Assembly (NCBI GenBank): GCA_029961045.1
Contig: JASBVN010000004.1
Coordinates: 62,001 to 126,000, forward strand
Source of the DNA: Alicyclobacillaceae bacterium
GTDB taxonomy: Bacteria > Bacillota > Bacilli > Kyrpidiales > Kyrpidiaceae
Reading direction: 5' to 3'
Length of the DNA: 64,000 nt
Part shown: piece by piece, positions 21,213 through 29,788 of the stretch
Layout: each line of letters starts with the position of its first letter
How positions within the stretch are numbered: position 1 is the first letter of the stretch
The notes under the pieces: generated by a model
What the model was told of the DNA's origin: nothing
The model's database searches: none
Seen by the model: only the letters and a program-made list of their open reading frames with translations
Made by a program: the position numbers and the translations under genes

Positions 21213-21360
21213 ATACGCCCTGGTGACGGCGGCCGCCAAACGGGCGCGCCGCCTGCAGGAGGGCAGCCGTCCCTTGGTGTCGGCCGGATCGGGAAAGGCG
21301 GTATCCATCGCTTTGTATGAAATTGCCGAGGACAAAGTCAAGTTCTCCCGGACGAAATGA
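21166..21360 (+). CDS. rpoZ: RNA polymerase omega subunit
   Basis: Omega assists folding and stability of the beta-prime subunit. The 64 residues begin [19 protein letters not shown] and hold [12 protein letters not shown], both family signatures. ATG at 21166 has AAAGGAG at 21151-21157, which lies within the gmk reading frame. A terminator follows 33 bases after the stop. Confidence 0.94.
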   Translation: MLYPSIDQLMTKADSKYALVTAAAKRARRLQEGSRPLVSAGSGKAVSIALYEIAEDKVKFSRTK

Positions 21361-21392
21361 AGGCGGGGGTCAGCCATTCGGGACAGGCAAGG

Positions 21393-21421
21393 GAACAACC
21401 GGAACGGTTGTTCTTTTTTCT
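21393..21421 (+). terminator. Intrinsic terminator between rpoZ and coaBC
   Basis: GAACAACCG (21393-21401) and CGGTTGTTC (21405-21413) form a perfect 9-bp stem with a GAA loop, followed by six T (21414-21419). It ends only two bases before the coaBC ribosome-binding site AGGAGGGG, so it may work as an attenuator and not only as an operon end. Confidence 0.85.
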
Positions 21422-21436
21422 CAGGAGGGGATCGTC

Positions 21437-22651
21437 TTGCTGGGAAGTCGCATCATCGTCGGCGTGACGGGAGGGATCGCCGCCTACAAGGCGGCCGCAC
21501 TGTGCAGTCAACTGGTCAAGAGGGGGGCGGAAGTTCGCGTCGTCATGACGGAGGCCGCGACCCGTTTTATTACTCCCCTGACCTTCCAGAGCATCACGAA
21601 GCATCCGGTGGCGGTGGACACCTTTGACGAGCACGATCCCTCCGTCATTCAACACATCCATTTAGCCGATTGGGCCGACGTCTTCGTCGTCGCTCCTGCG
21701 ACGGCCGACGTGATTGCGAAGGCAGCCTGCGGACTGGCGGACGACATGCTGACGACCACCCTTCTGGCCACCCGGGCGCCCGTGATTGTGGCCCCCGCCA
21801 TGAACGTCCATATGCTGGCCAATCCGATCGTCCAAGAAAACATCCGCCGTTTGCGGGAACGGGGTTTTGTGTTTGTCGACCCCGGGGAGGGACCGCTGGC
21901 GTGCGGGTACACCGGAAAAGGGCGATTGGCGGAGCCGGATGAAATCGTCGAAGTGGTCGCTGCGGTCCTACAACGGAAAAAGGATTTGGAAGGGAAACGG
22001 GTGCTGGTCACGGCGGGGGCGACGCGGGAACCCTTCGACCCGGTACGGGTTCTGTCGAACCGGTCCACCGGCAAAATGGGGTACGCCGTTGCGGAAGCCG
22101 CCCGGGATCGCGGCGCGGAGGTGACCCTGATCGCCGGTCCCGGGGAATTGCCCGTTCCGCCGGGTGTGCAGCTTGTCCGGGTGGAAACGGCCCTGGAGAT
22201 GTTGAACGCAGTTCTCGACTGTCTCCCGTCCGCCGACATTCTCATAAAAGCGGCGGCGGTTTCCGATTACCGGCCTGCCTCCGTCTCCCCGTCCAAGGTA
22301 AAAAAGTCGGACGGTCCCCTTGTGGTGGAATTGGTGCGCAATCCGGATATCCTCCTCGAGGTGGCCAAGCGCCGGAGGCATGATCAGGTCATCGTGGGGT
22401 TTGCGGCCGAAACCGACGATGTGGAGCGACATGCCAGAGAAAAACTCGAGAAAAAATCCCTCGACTACATCGTCGCCAACGACGTGTCCAAACCGGGGGC
22501 GGGGTTCGGTTCCGATACAAATGTGGTGACCATTTTCGGACGGGACGGCACCGTACTGTCCCTGCCGCCCATGGCAAAGCGCCAAGTAGCCGAACGTCTG
22601 TTGGATTTGGTGGCCGGCGCCGGCCGGGTCGGGGCGGTCGGCGGGCCGTGA
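21437..22651 (+). CDS. coaBC: Bifunctional phosphopantothenoylcysteine decarboxylase / phosphopantothenate-cysteine ligase
   Basis: Two coenzyme A steps in one 404-residue protein. The N-terminal flavoprotein (CoaC) shows GVTGGIAAYKAA, the active-site His in HIHLADWADVF, the substrate motif PAMNVHML and the catalytic Cys in ACGYTGKGRL. The C-terminal CoaB domain begins near residue 185 with VTAGATREPFDPVR and NRSTGKMGYAVAE. TTG at 21437 is chosen: AGGAGGGG ends 6 bases before it and it gives (M)LGSRIIVGVTGG. Longer in-frame readings run back through the terminator. Overlaps priA by 4 bp. Confidence 0.94.
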   Translation: MLGSRIIVGVTGGIAAYKAAALCSQLVKRGAEVRVVMTEAATRFITPLTFQSITKHPVAVDTFDEHDPSVIQHIHLADWADVFVVAPATADVIAKAACGLADDMLTTTLLATRAPVIVAPAMNVHMLANPIVQENIRRLRERGFVFVDPGEGPLACGYTGKGRLAEPDEIVEVVAAVLQRKKDLEGKRVLVTAGATREPFDPVRVLSNRSTGKMGYAVAEAARDRGAEVTLIAGPGELPVPPGVQLVRVETALEMLNAVLDCLPSADILIKAAAVSDYRPASVSPSKVKKSDGPLVVELVRNPDILLEVAKRRRHDQVIVGFAAETDDVERHAREKLEKKSLDYIVANDVSKPGAGFGSDTNVVTIFGRDGTVLSLPPMAKRQVAERLLDLVAGAGRVGAVGGP

Positions 22652-25077
22652 TGGCGGTGGAAGTGATCACCGAACTGCGGGTCCGGTCGGCGGACCGGAC
22701 GTTTACGTACGCGGTTCCGTCGGACTTGGTGGATCGGGCCCGTCCCGGGGCGCGGGTGCTGGTGCCTTTCGGCCGGAGGTACGCCATGGGATTGATCGTC
22801 GGACCGGGAGATCCCGGCGTCCCCGAGCTGAGGGAGATTCTCGACGTGATCGACGAGATTCCCGCGGTGCCCGAAGACCTGCTGTCCCTTGCCGATTGGC
22901 TGTCCCGGCGGTATGTTTGCACGCGGTCCGAAGCGGTCAGGGCGGTGCTCCCTCCCGGAGCCTTTGGACGGATGGGCCGGTATATCGAAATCGGCTCCGC
23001 GGTGCGGGAAGAGGATCCCTCGATTTCCGGACCGGCCGGAAAGCTGGTTCGCCTCCTGTTGCAGGGGCCTCTTTCCCGGGACCGCGCGCTCGACGTCCTG
23101 GGTGGGGACGTCCGACTGTTGCGGACGGGTCTCCGGAAGGGATGGTGGCGGGAACGGGTCGAGGCCCGTGCGGGGGGAGAGAAAAAAATCCGGACGGCGA
23201 TCCCCCTCGCGGACCGCGAAGGCCTCAAGCGCGCGATCGAAGCGTTGTGGAAGAGAGCGCCCAAACAGTCGGCCCTGCTGGAATGGTTTCTCCGGGCCGG
23301 CCCGGGGCCCGCTCCGGTGTCCGACCTTCTCCGGGAGACGGGCGCGTCGGCCGGAGCTCTTCACGCTTTAGTTCAAAAAGGACTGCTCCGGATCGAGGAA
23401 CGGGGGGTCCGGCGGGACCCGTTCGGGGGGCGGAAGTGGGACGCCGCCCCGGCTCCCGAGTTGACCGAGGAGCAGAGGCGGGCGCTGGAGATGATCGAAG
23501 AGCGGATGGACGCGGGCGGAGACCGGCCGGTGTTGTTGTACGGAGTGACCGGGAGCGGAAAGACGGAGGTGTATATGCGGGCCATCGAGTCCGCGGTGAA
23601 CCGGGGCCGCCAGGCGATCGTCCTGGTGCCGGAGATTTCCTTGACTCCGCAAATGGTGGCCCGTTTCAAGGGACGGTTCGGCGACCGGGTAGCGGTCTTG
23701 CACAGCCGTCTGTCCCTGGGGGAACGGCACGACGAATGGATGCGGTTGAGGCGCGGGGAAGCCTGGATCGCCGTCGGTGCCCGGTCCGCCGTGTTCGCGC
23801 CGGTGGAGCGTCTGGGATTGATCGTGGTCGATGAGGAGCACGAAGGATCCTACAAGCAGGAAGAGGCTCCGAAATACGCCGCCCGGGAGGTGGCGCAGGA
23901 ACGGGCCCGCCGCCACGGAGCCGCCGTCGTTTTCGGCAGCGCCACGCCGTCCCTCGAGGTGATCCACTTGGTTCGGCAGGGGCGGGCGCATTTGGTCCCT
24001 TTGCGGCAGCGGGTGGGGGGACGGCCCTTGCCCCGAGCCCAAGTGGTGGATATGCGGCGGGAATTGGCGGAAGGCAACCGGTCGATGTTCAGCCGCCTCC
24101 TGCAGCGGGAGTTGAGGACTCGCCTCGCCCGGGGCGAACAGGCGGTCATCCTGATGAACCGCCGGGGCTACTCGACTTTTGTCCTCTGCCGGGCCTGCGG
24201 CCACGTCATGCAGTGCCCCCATTGCGACCTGTCCCTCACCTATCACCGGATCGGCCACGTTCTTCGGTGCCATTACTGCGGGTACGCGACCCGCGCCGTC
24301 GAGGAGTGTCCGGCGTGCCGGTCTCCGTACATCCGGCATTTCGGCACGGGCACCCAGCGGGTGGAGGAAGAATTGAACCGGCTTTTTCCGGAGGCCCGGG
24401 TCATTCGCGTGGATGTCGATACCACCCGGCGCAAAGGGGCTCATGAGGAACTATTGGACCGGTTCGCGCAAGGCGCCGGCAACGTGCTGTTGGGTACGCA
24501 GATGATCGCCAAGGGGCTCGATTTTCCGCGCGTTGGCCTGGTCGGCGTGATTTCGGCCGACACGTCCTTGTATTTGCCGGATTTTCGGGCTGCGGAACGC
24601 ACGTATCAATTGTTGGTTCAAGTAGCCGGCCGGGCCGGGCGGGGCGAAGTGCCGGGCACGATCGTCATCCAGACGTACAATCCGGAACATTACGCCGTTC
24701 GGGCGGCGGCGGAATACCGGCCGGGGCCCTTTTATCGCCGGGAGCTGGCCGCGAGAGAGGCGGGGGGGTATCCGCCTTTTTCGGAATTGGCGGTGTGGCG
24801 GGTCCAGCACCCTGAACCGGAAGGGGCGGCCGCCGTCGCTGCGCGGGTGGAGGCCCGCCTTCGGGAGGTGCTCCCGCCGGAAGGGGTGACGGTATTGCCG
24901 GCCGCTCCCTCGCCCTTGGCCCGGCTGCAGGGGTTGTACCGGTATCAGGTGGTGGTGAAGTACGCGGACTGGGAAAGGGTTTGCGAAGGATTTCGTACGG
25001 TGTGGCAGGAAGCGGCCGCCGGAGCGGGTCCGGAGGGATCGGTGCAAGTGGACGTCGCCGCCCAGACGTTGATGTAG
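22648..25077 (+). CDS. priA: Primosomal protein N', replication-restart helicase
   Basis: 3'-to-5' helicase that reloads the replisome at stalled forks. The 809 residues have the 3'-DNA-binding N-terminal domain ([10 protein letters not shown]), Walker [17 protein letters not shown] box [12 protein letters not shown], the zinc module with eight cysteines ([23 protein letters not shown]), and helicase motifs [12 protein letters not shown] and [11 protein letters not shown] at 22648 overlaps coaBC by 4 bp; the adjacent ATG at 22651 is equally possible. The order coaBC-priA-def-fmt-rsmB is the Bacillus one. Confidence 0.96.
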   Translation: MMAVEVITELRVRSADRTFTYAVPSDLVDRARPGARVLVPFGRRYAMGLIVGPGDPGVPELREILDVIDEIPAVPEDLLSLADWLSRRYVCTRSEAVRAVLPPGAFGRMGRYIEIGSAVREEDPSISGPAGKLVRLLLQGPLSRDRALDVLGGDVRLLRTGLRKGWWRERVEARAGGEKKIRTAIPLADREGLKRAIEALWKRAPKQSALLEWFLRAGPGPAPVSDLLRETGASAGALHALVQKGLLRIEERGVRRDPFGGRKWDAAPAPELTEEQRRALEMIEERMDAGGDRPVLLYGVTGSGKTEVYMRAIESAVNRGRQAIVLVPEISLTPQMVARFKGRFGDRVAVLHSRLSLGERHDEWMRLRRGEAWIAVGARSAVFAPVERLGLIVVDEEHEGSYKQEEAPKYAAREVAQERARRHGAAVVFGSATPSLEVIHLVRQGRAHLVPLRQRVGGRPLPRAQVVDMRRELAEGNRSMFSRLLQRELRTRLARGEQAVILMNRRGYSTFVLCRACGHVMQCPHCDLSLTYHRIGHVLRCHYCGYATRAVEECPACRSPYIRHFGTGTQRVEEELNRLFPEARVIRVDVDTTRRKGAHEELLDRFAQGAGNVLLGTQMIAKGLDFPRVGLVGVISADTSLYLPDFRAAERTYQLLVQVAGRAGRGEVPGTIVIQTYNPEHYAVRAAAEYRPGPFYRRELAAREAGGYPPFSELAVWRVQHPEPEGAAAVAARVEARLREVLPPEGVTVLPAAPSPLARLQGLYRYQVVVKYADWERVCEGFRTVWQEAAAGAGPEGSVQVDVAAQTLM

Positions 25078-25121
25078 GCGAGAAGGGCAGTCAGGCCGGG
25101 AAGCAAGGGAGGAGTGGACAC

Positions 25122-25583
25122 ATGGCCATCCGGATGATTCGCTTGGAGGGGGATCCGGTATTGCGGCAGGTGGCCAAACCGGTTTCCAAAATAACCCCCC
25201 AGATTCAAAAATTGATGGACGATATGGCCGACACGATGTACCATGCCGAGGGGATCGGCCTGGCCGCTCCCCAAGTCGGGATCTTAAAGCGGGTGATCGT
25301 CGTCGACATCGGAGAGGGATTGTTGGGGATGGTCAACCCCGAAGTGGTACTCGCCGAAGGAGAACAGACCGGTCCGGAAGGGTGTCTCAGCATACCGGGC
25401 ATCCAGGCGGACGTCACCCGGCCGAGTCACGTGATCGTCAAAGGATGGAATCGCGACGGAGAAGAGATCGCAGTCGACGCCGAAGGGTTGTTGGCGCGCT
25501 GTTTGCTTCATGAAATCGACCATTTGGACGGCATTTTGTTTTTGGATCGGGTCAAAGAACCGGACACGATCCGGAGGGTGTGA
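25122..25583 (+). CDS. def: Peptide deformylase
   Basis: Removes the N-formyl group from nascent proteins. All three motifs are present in 153 residues: [10 protein letters not shown] (44-53), EGCLSIPG with metal ligand Cys88, and [10 protein letters not shown] with His130-Glu131 and His134. This is a short, type 1 enzyme. ATG at 25122 follows AAGGGAGGAG. The stop overlaps the region of the fmt ribosome-binding site, so deformylase and formyltransferase are expressed together. Confidence 0.96.
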   Translation: MAIRMIRLEGDPVLRQVAKPVSKITPQIQKLMDDMADTMYHAEGIGLAAPQVGILKRVIVVDIGEGLLGMVNPEVVLAEGEQTGPEGCLSIPGIQADVTRPSHVIVKGWNRDGEEIAVDAEGLLARCLLHEIDHLDGILFLDRVKEPDTIRRV

Positions 25584-25585
25584 CG

Positions 25586-26524
25586 GTGGTGCGGGTGTTG
25601 TTCATGGGTACCCCGGATTTTGCCGTTCCGAGTTTGCGGGCCTTGGTGACGGCCGGGTACGACGTGGTTGCGGTCGTCACCCAGCCGGACCGCCCCGCCG
25701 GGCGCCGGCGGGTGCCGACCCCTCCGGCGGTGAAACGGGCGGCCGAGGAACTGGGATTGCCCGTCTGGCAACCGGAGCGGATTCGGGATCCGGGGGTGTT
25801 GGAACGGGTGGGCCTCCTGAAACCCGACGTCGCCGTCACGGCTGCCTACGGCCAAATTTTGCCCCAGGCACTCCTGGATCTCCCTCCCCACGGGTGTCTG
25901 AACGTGCACGCTTCGCTCCTGCCGAAATACCGGGGGGCGGCGCCGATCCAGCGGTGTCTGATGAACGGGGATTCCCGCACGGGGGTGACCATCATGAAAA
26001 TGGTGCTCGACCTCGACGCGGGCCCGGTTTTAGCCCAGGAGTCGGTGCCGGTGGAGGAGGATGACGATGGGGGGCGGTTGCACGACCGGCTGGCGGAGCT
26101 GGGGGCCCGGCTGTTGGTGGACGTCCTGCCCCGGTGGCTCCGGGGAGAGGTGGTTCCCCGGGAACAGGACGAGAGCTTGGCCACCTACGCTCCTTCCCTG
26201 AAGAGGGAAGACGAGCGACTCGACTGGCAGCGCTCCGCCCGGTCGCTCTATAATCATATTCGAGCGCTGCACCCGTGGCCCGGAGCGTTCACCACCTTTA
26301 GGGGAAAAATTCTTAAGGTGTGGAAAGCGGAAATCGCCGGTCCCGCACCGGAAGGGGCCCTTCCGGGCGAAATCCTCGGCGTCGACCACCGGGGAGTGAC
26401 GGTGGCCGCGAAGGACGGCACTTTGCGGCTGCTGGCGGTTCAAACGGAGGGCAAGACGCGATTGGAGGCGGTGGAGTGGGCCCGCGGTCAACACATCAAA
26501 CCGGGGGAAACCTTGGGGGAGTAA
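25586..26524 (+). CDS. fmt: Methionyl-tRNA formyltransferase
   Basis: Formylates initiator Met-tRNA from 10-formyl-tetrahydrofolate. Of 312 residues, the N-terminal domain shows FMGTPDFAVPSL and the catalytic LNVHASLLPKYRGAAPIQ, and an OB-like C-terminal domain follows (about residue 205 onward). I chose GTG 25586 because GGAGGG ends 7 bases before it; GTG 25580 is too close to that site, and GTG 25589 is also possible. The stop TAA at 26522-26524 is immediately followed by the strong Shine-Dalgarno expected for rsmB. Confidence 0.95.
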   Translation: MVRVLFMGTPDFAVPSLRALVTAGYDVVAVVTQPDRPAGRRRVPTPPAVKRAAEELGLPVWQPERIRDPGVLERVGLLKPDVAVTAAYGQILPQALLDLPPHGCLNVHASLLPKYRGAAPIQRCLMNGDSRTGVTIMKMVLDLDAGPVLAQESVPVEEDDDGGRLHDRLAELGARLLVDVLPRWLRGEVVPREQDESLATYAPSLKREDERLDWQRSARSLYNHIRALHPWPGAFTTFRGKILKVWKAEIAGPAPEGALPGEILGVDHRGVTVAAKDGTLRLLAVQTEGKTRLEAVEWARGQHIKPGETLGE

Positions 26525-27903
26525 AGGAGGAGGGACGGGTTTCCCCGGCGAGGGAAATTGCCTTTCAGGTCCTCCTCCAGGTGGAAGAACATCATGCGTA
26601 CAGCCACATCGCCCTTCAACAGGCTCTGGCCCGGAAGGCGGTCGGTCGGCTGGATGCCGCTTTGGCTACGGAGTTGGTATACGGGACGCTGCAATGGCAA
26701 CAGTGGCTGGACGCCCGGATCGCCCGGTACAGCCGGCGGAGTCCCGACCGGTTAGATCTCCCCGCCCGGGTCGCCTTGAGGATGGCGGCTTATCAATTGT
26801 TAAAACTGACGCGCGTGGCTCCGTACGCCGCGGTGGACGAAGCGGTGGAGCTGGTCAAGCGCCGGCGGCCGCGGGCCGCGGCTTTTGTCAACGGCGTCCT
26901 CCGGTCCCTCCTGCGGGATCCCGGCGGATCGGAATCCGGTGTCGGGGAATCCGGGGGTTGCGGCGAGATGACGCCGGAACGGCTGGCGGAGGTCACCTCC
27001 CATCCCCTCTGGATGGTGCGGCGGTGGTGCGAGGAGTTCGGACTGGAGACCACTGCGCGATTGTGCCGGAGCAACAATGAGCGCCCGCCTTTCGCCCTGC
27101 GCGCCAATCGGTTGCGAACTTCCGCTCGGGAGCTGGCCGCCGCTTTAGGACGGCGCGGAATCGCGGCGGATCCTTCCCCCGTCTTTCCGGATGCCGTCCG
27201 CATGGCGGACGGGGCGGACGTGTCCCGTTTGGACCTTTTTCAAGCCGGGTATTTTACGGTGCAGGACGAAAGCGCCATGTTGGCGGTCGCCTGCCTGAAT
27301 CCCTCTCCCGGTTGGCGGGTCCTCGACCTGTGTGCCGGACCGGGAGGAAAGACCACTCATTTGGCGGAATGGATGGAAGACCGCGGCGAAGTGGTGGCCG
27401 TGGACATCCACCCCCATCGCGTGGAATTGATTCGGGGAGCGGCCAAACGCCTCGGACTGAATTGCATTCGCCCGGTGTGCGCCGACGGTCGGGGCGGTGA
27501 ATGGGAGGAAGGCTTCGACGGGGTATTGGTCGACGCGCCCTGCAGCGGTCTCGGCGTACTGCGCCGCCGTCCGGAACTCAAGTGGAGAAGGACGCCTCGG
27601 GATGTCGCGCAATTGGCTGCGCTGCAAAGGGAACTGCTCTCGGCGGGCGCCCGGGCGGTGGGCCCGGGCGGAGTACTGGTGTATGCGACGTGCACGGTGA
27701 TGAAAGCGGAAAACGACGATGTCGTGTCCGCGTTTTTGCAGGGGCCGGGAGGAAGAACATTTCAGCCCGAGGATCCGACGCGGCAGTGGCCGGAAGGCGC
27801 TCTGGCAGGCGTGCACCGGACGACTTTCGGCGTGCAGGTGTTTCCGTTTCAGTTCGGGGGCGACGGATTTTATTTCGCCCGGCTTCGCAGAATCTCCGGA
27901 TGA
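26476..27903 (+). CDS. rsmB: 16S rRNA (cytosine-967-C5)-methyltransferase
   Basis: SAM-dependent methyltransferase with an N-terminal NusB-like RNA-binding domain (REIAFQVLLQVEEH, VNGVLRSLLRDP) and a Rossmann domain: LDLCAGPGGKTTHL, VDAPCSGLGVLRRRP and the catalytic-cysteine motif YATCTVMKAEND. The start is unresolved. The conserved protein begins near base 26540, right after a strong AAAGGAGG (26523-26530), but no ATG, GTG or TTG stands there; the codon at the right distance is GTT (26539). The first canonical in-frame codon upstream is GTG 26476, inside fmt, with a GGAGG 7 bases before it; that is the start listed, giving 475 residues. Starting at 26539 would give 454. Confidence 0.9.
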   Translation: MGPRSTHQTGGNLGGVKEEGRVSPAREIAFQVLLQVEEHHAYSHIALQQALARKAVGRLDAALATELVYGTLQWQQWLDARIARYSRRSPDRLDLPARVALRMAAYQLLKLTRVAPYAAVDEAVELVKRRRPRAAAFVNGVLRSLLRDPGGSESGVGESGGCGEMTPERLAEVTSHPLWMVRRWCEEFGLETTARLCRSNNERPPFALRANRLRTSARELAAALGRRGIAADPSPVFPDAVRMADGADVSRLDLFQAGYFTVQDESAMLAVACLNPSPGWRVLDLCAGPGGKTTHLAEWMEDRGEVVAVDIHPHRVELIRGAAKRLGLNCIRPVCADGRGGEWEEGFDGVLVDAPCSGLGVLRRRPELKWRRTPRDVAQLAALQRELLSAGARAVGPGGVLVYATCTVMKAENDDVVSAFLQGPGGRTFQPEDPTRQWPEGALAGVHRTTFGVQVFPFQFGGDGFYFARLRRISG

Positions 27904-27926
27904 CGGTCCCGGGACGAAAGGGGGGA

Positions 27927-29000
27927 ATGGCGGTGCAGGAAAGGCAGACGGAGGAGAAAAGTCACTTGTACGATATGCGCCTGGAGGACCTGCGCCGGTG
28001 GGTGACCGGCCTCGGCGAACCGGCTTACCGCGCGGTTCAGTTGTTTGATTGGATGTACAAGAAACGCGTGTCGGATTTCGAGGAGATGACCAATCTTCCG
28101 AAAGCGTTTCGGGCGGTGTTGCGGGAAAGGGCGGAGTTGCAGACCCTGGAGGAAGTGACGCGCCAGGTGTCGAAGAAAGATGGAACGACCAAATTTTTGT
28201 TTCGCCTCCGGGACGGGAGCACGGTGGAAGCGGTGCTGATGCGGCACGATTACGGCAACAGCGTGTGCGTCTCCACCCAAGTGGGGTGCCGCATGGGCTG
28301 TGCCTTCTGCGCGTCGACGATCGGCGGACTGGTGCGCAACGTGACCGCCGGAGAAATGGTTGAACAACTGTTGGCCTGCCAGCGTCTCCTCGACGGGGAG
28401 GGGGGCCGGGTGTCGTCGGTGGTCCTCATGGGTTCGGGGGAGCCTCTGGAGAACTACGACGCATCGCTCCGGTTCGTCGATATCATCACCTCCCCAGAGG
28501 GACTGCGGATCGGCGGACGGCACATCACTTTGTCGACCAGCGGGCTGGTTCCGGCGATCCGGAAATTGGCCAAGGAGCGCCGGCCTCTCACTCTGGCCGT
28601 GTCTTTGCATGCCCCAAACGACGAGCTCCGCACCTCCCTCATGCCGATCAACCGGGCCTATCCCCTTGCGCGGCTGATGGAGGCCTGCCGGGAATACTGG
28701 CAGGAGACGGGCAGGAGGCTGACGTTTGAATACGCGTTGCTCGGGGGGATCAACGACCAGTTGGTCCACGCCCGGGAATTGGCGGAGCTGTTGCGGGGGT
28801 TGCCGTGTCACGTGAATTTGATTCCGGTCAACGAAGTGCCGGAGCGACGGTTTGCGCGCACGCCGAAGCACCTCGTCCGCGCCTTCCGGGAAGAGCTCGA
28901 GAAACAAGGTATTCCCTGCACGGTCCGCCGGGAGATGGGGTCGGACATTGCGGCGGCTTGCGGTCAGCTGCGGGCCGGACACGCGGCGATCGAAGTGTGA
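27927..29000 (+). CDS. rlmN: 23S rRNA (adenine-2503-C2)-methyltransferase
   Basis: Radical-SAM enzyme methylating A2503 of 23S rRNA and A37 of some tRNAs. The 357 residues include the CX3CX2C cluster site GCRMGCAFCAS, VLMGSGEPLENYD, AVSLHAPNDELRTSLMPI, and a C-terminal cysteine region (GIPCTVRREMGSDIAAACGQL) that carries the methyl-transfer cysteine. ATG at 27927 lies very close to the AAAGGGGGG tract; GTG at 27933 has better spacing and may be the real start, two codons in. It follows rsmB by 23 bases. Confidence 0.95.
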   Translation: MAVQERQTEEKSHLYDMRLEDLRRWVTGLGEPAYRAVQLFDWMYKKRVSDFEEMTNLPKAFRAVLRERAELQTLEEVTRQVSKKDGTTKFLFRLRDGSTVEAVLMRHDYGNSVCVSTQVGCRMGCAFCASTIGGLVRNVTAGEMVEQLLACQRLLDGEGGRVSSVVLMGSGEPLENYDASLRFVDIITSPEGLRIGGRHITLSTSGLVPAIRKLAKERRPLTLAVSLHAPNDELRTSLMPINRAYPLARLMEACREYWQETGRRLTFEYALLGGINDQLVHARELAELLRGLPCHVNLIPVNEVPERRFARTPKHLVRAFREELEKQGIPCTVRREMGSDIAAACGQLRAGHAAIEV

Positions 29001-29026
29001 GGGAACGGAGTGGGGAGAGATGGGAG

Positions 29027-29788
29027 ATGCAGATCGAATACGCGGCCAAATCCCACGTCGGCCTGGTGCGGTCGGTCAATCAGGACGGGTATGCCGTTCA
29101 CATGGATCTGTCGCCCCATAAGGCGGTGGTGTTGGCGGACGGCATGGGCGGCCACCGGGCGGGAGAGGTGGCCAGCCAGCTGGCCATCGACGTCATAGGC
29201 GGGGAACTCCACGCCATGGCGGGCGAATCGCCGGAGGATATCGTCCTCCGCGCCATTCGGGAGGCCAACCGGGTGGTGTACGAACGGGCCCACGACCCCG
29301 ATGCCGAAGGGCTGGCGGGCATGGGGACGACGGTGGTGTTGACGCTGTTTGACGATCGGGAGGTCTGGGTGGGCCACATCGGGGACAGCCGCGCGTATCT
29401 GATCGACCGGACGGTGATCCGCCAGCTCACGGACGATCACTCCCTGGTCAACGAATTGCGCAAGAGCGGGCAATTGACCGAAGAGGAGACCCGGCTGCAC
29501 CCCGGGCGCAATGTCCTCACCCGGGCGTTGGGGATGGAACCCCAGGTGGAAGTGGACATCGCCCGTTTCCCGTGGTCGGCGGGAGCGATTCTGTTGCTGT
29601 GTTCCGACGGGTTGTCCAATATGGTGAGCGAACAGGAAATCTTACAGACCATGCAGAGCGGAGATACCCCCCTTCAAGGGCGACTGGAGTCGTTGATCGA
29701 GGCTGCTCTGGCCCGGGGAGGGCCCGACAATATCACGGTGGTGGCGGTTGAATACCTTTCGCCCGGAGAGCGGGGGGATGAGAATTGA
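29027..29788 (+). CDS. prpC: PP2C-family serine/threonine phosphatase
   Basis: Metal-dependent phosphatase that reverses PrkC phosphorylation. The 253 residues carry the PPM motifs in order: RSVNQDGY, LADGMGGHRAGEVAS, IGDSRAYLI, LTDDHSLVN, LLLCSDGLSNMV and GGPDNITVVAV. No membrane segment. ATG at 29027 follows GGGGAGAGATGGGAG. Its stop overlaps the prkC TTG start by 4 bp, so kinase and phosphatase are made together. Confidence 0.95.
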   Translation: MQIEYAAKSHVGLVRSVNQDGYAVHMDLSPHKAVVLADGMGGHRAGEVASQLAIDVIGGELHAMAGESPEDIVLRAIREANRVVYERAHDPDAEGLAGMGTTVVLTLFDDREVWVGHIGDSRAYLIDRTVIRQLTDDHSLVNELRKSGQLTEEETRLHPGRNVLTRALGMEPQVEVDIARFPWSAGAILLLCSDGLSNMVSEQEILQTMQSGDTPLQGRLESLIEAALARGGPDNITVVAVEYLSPGERGDEN

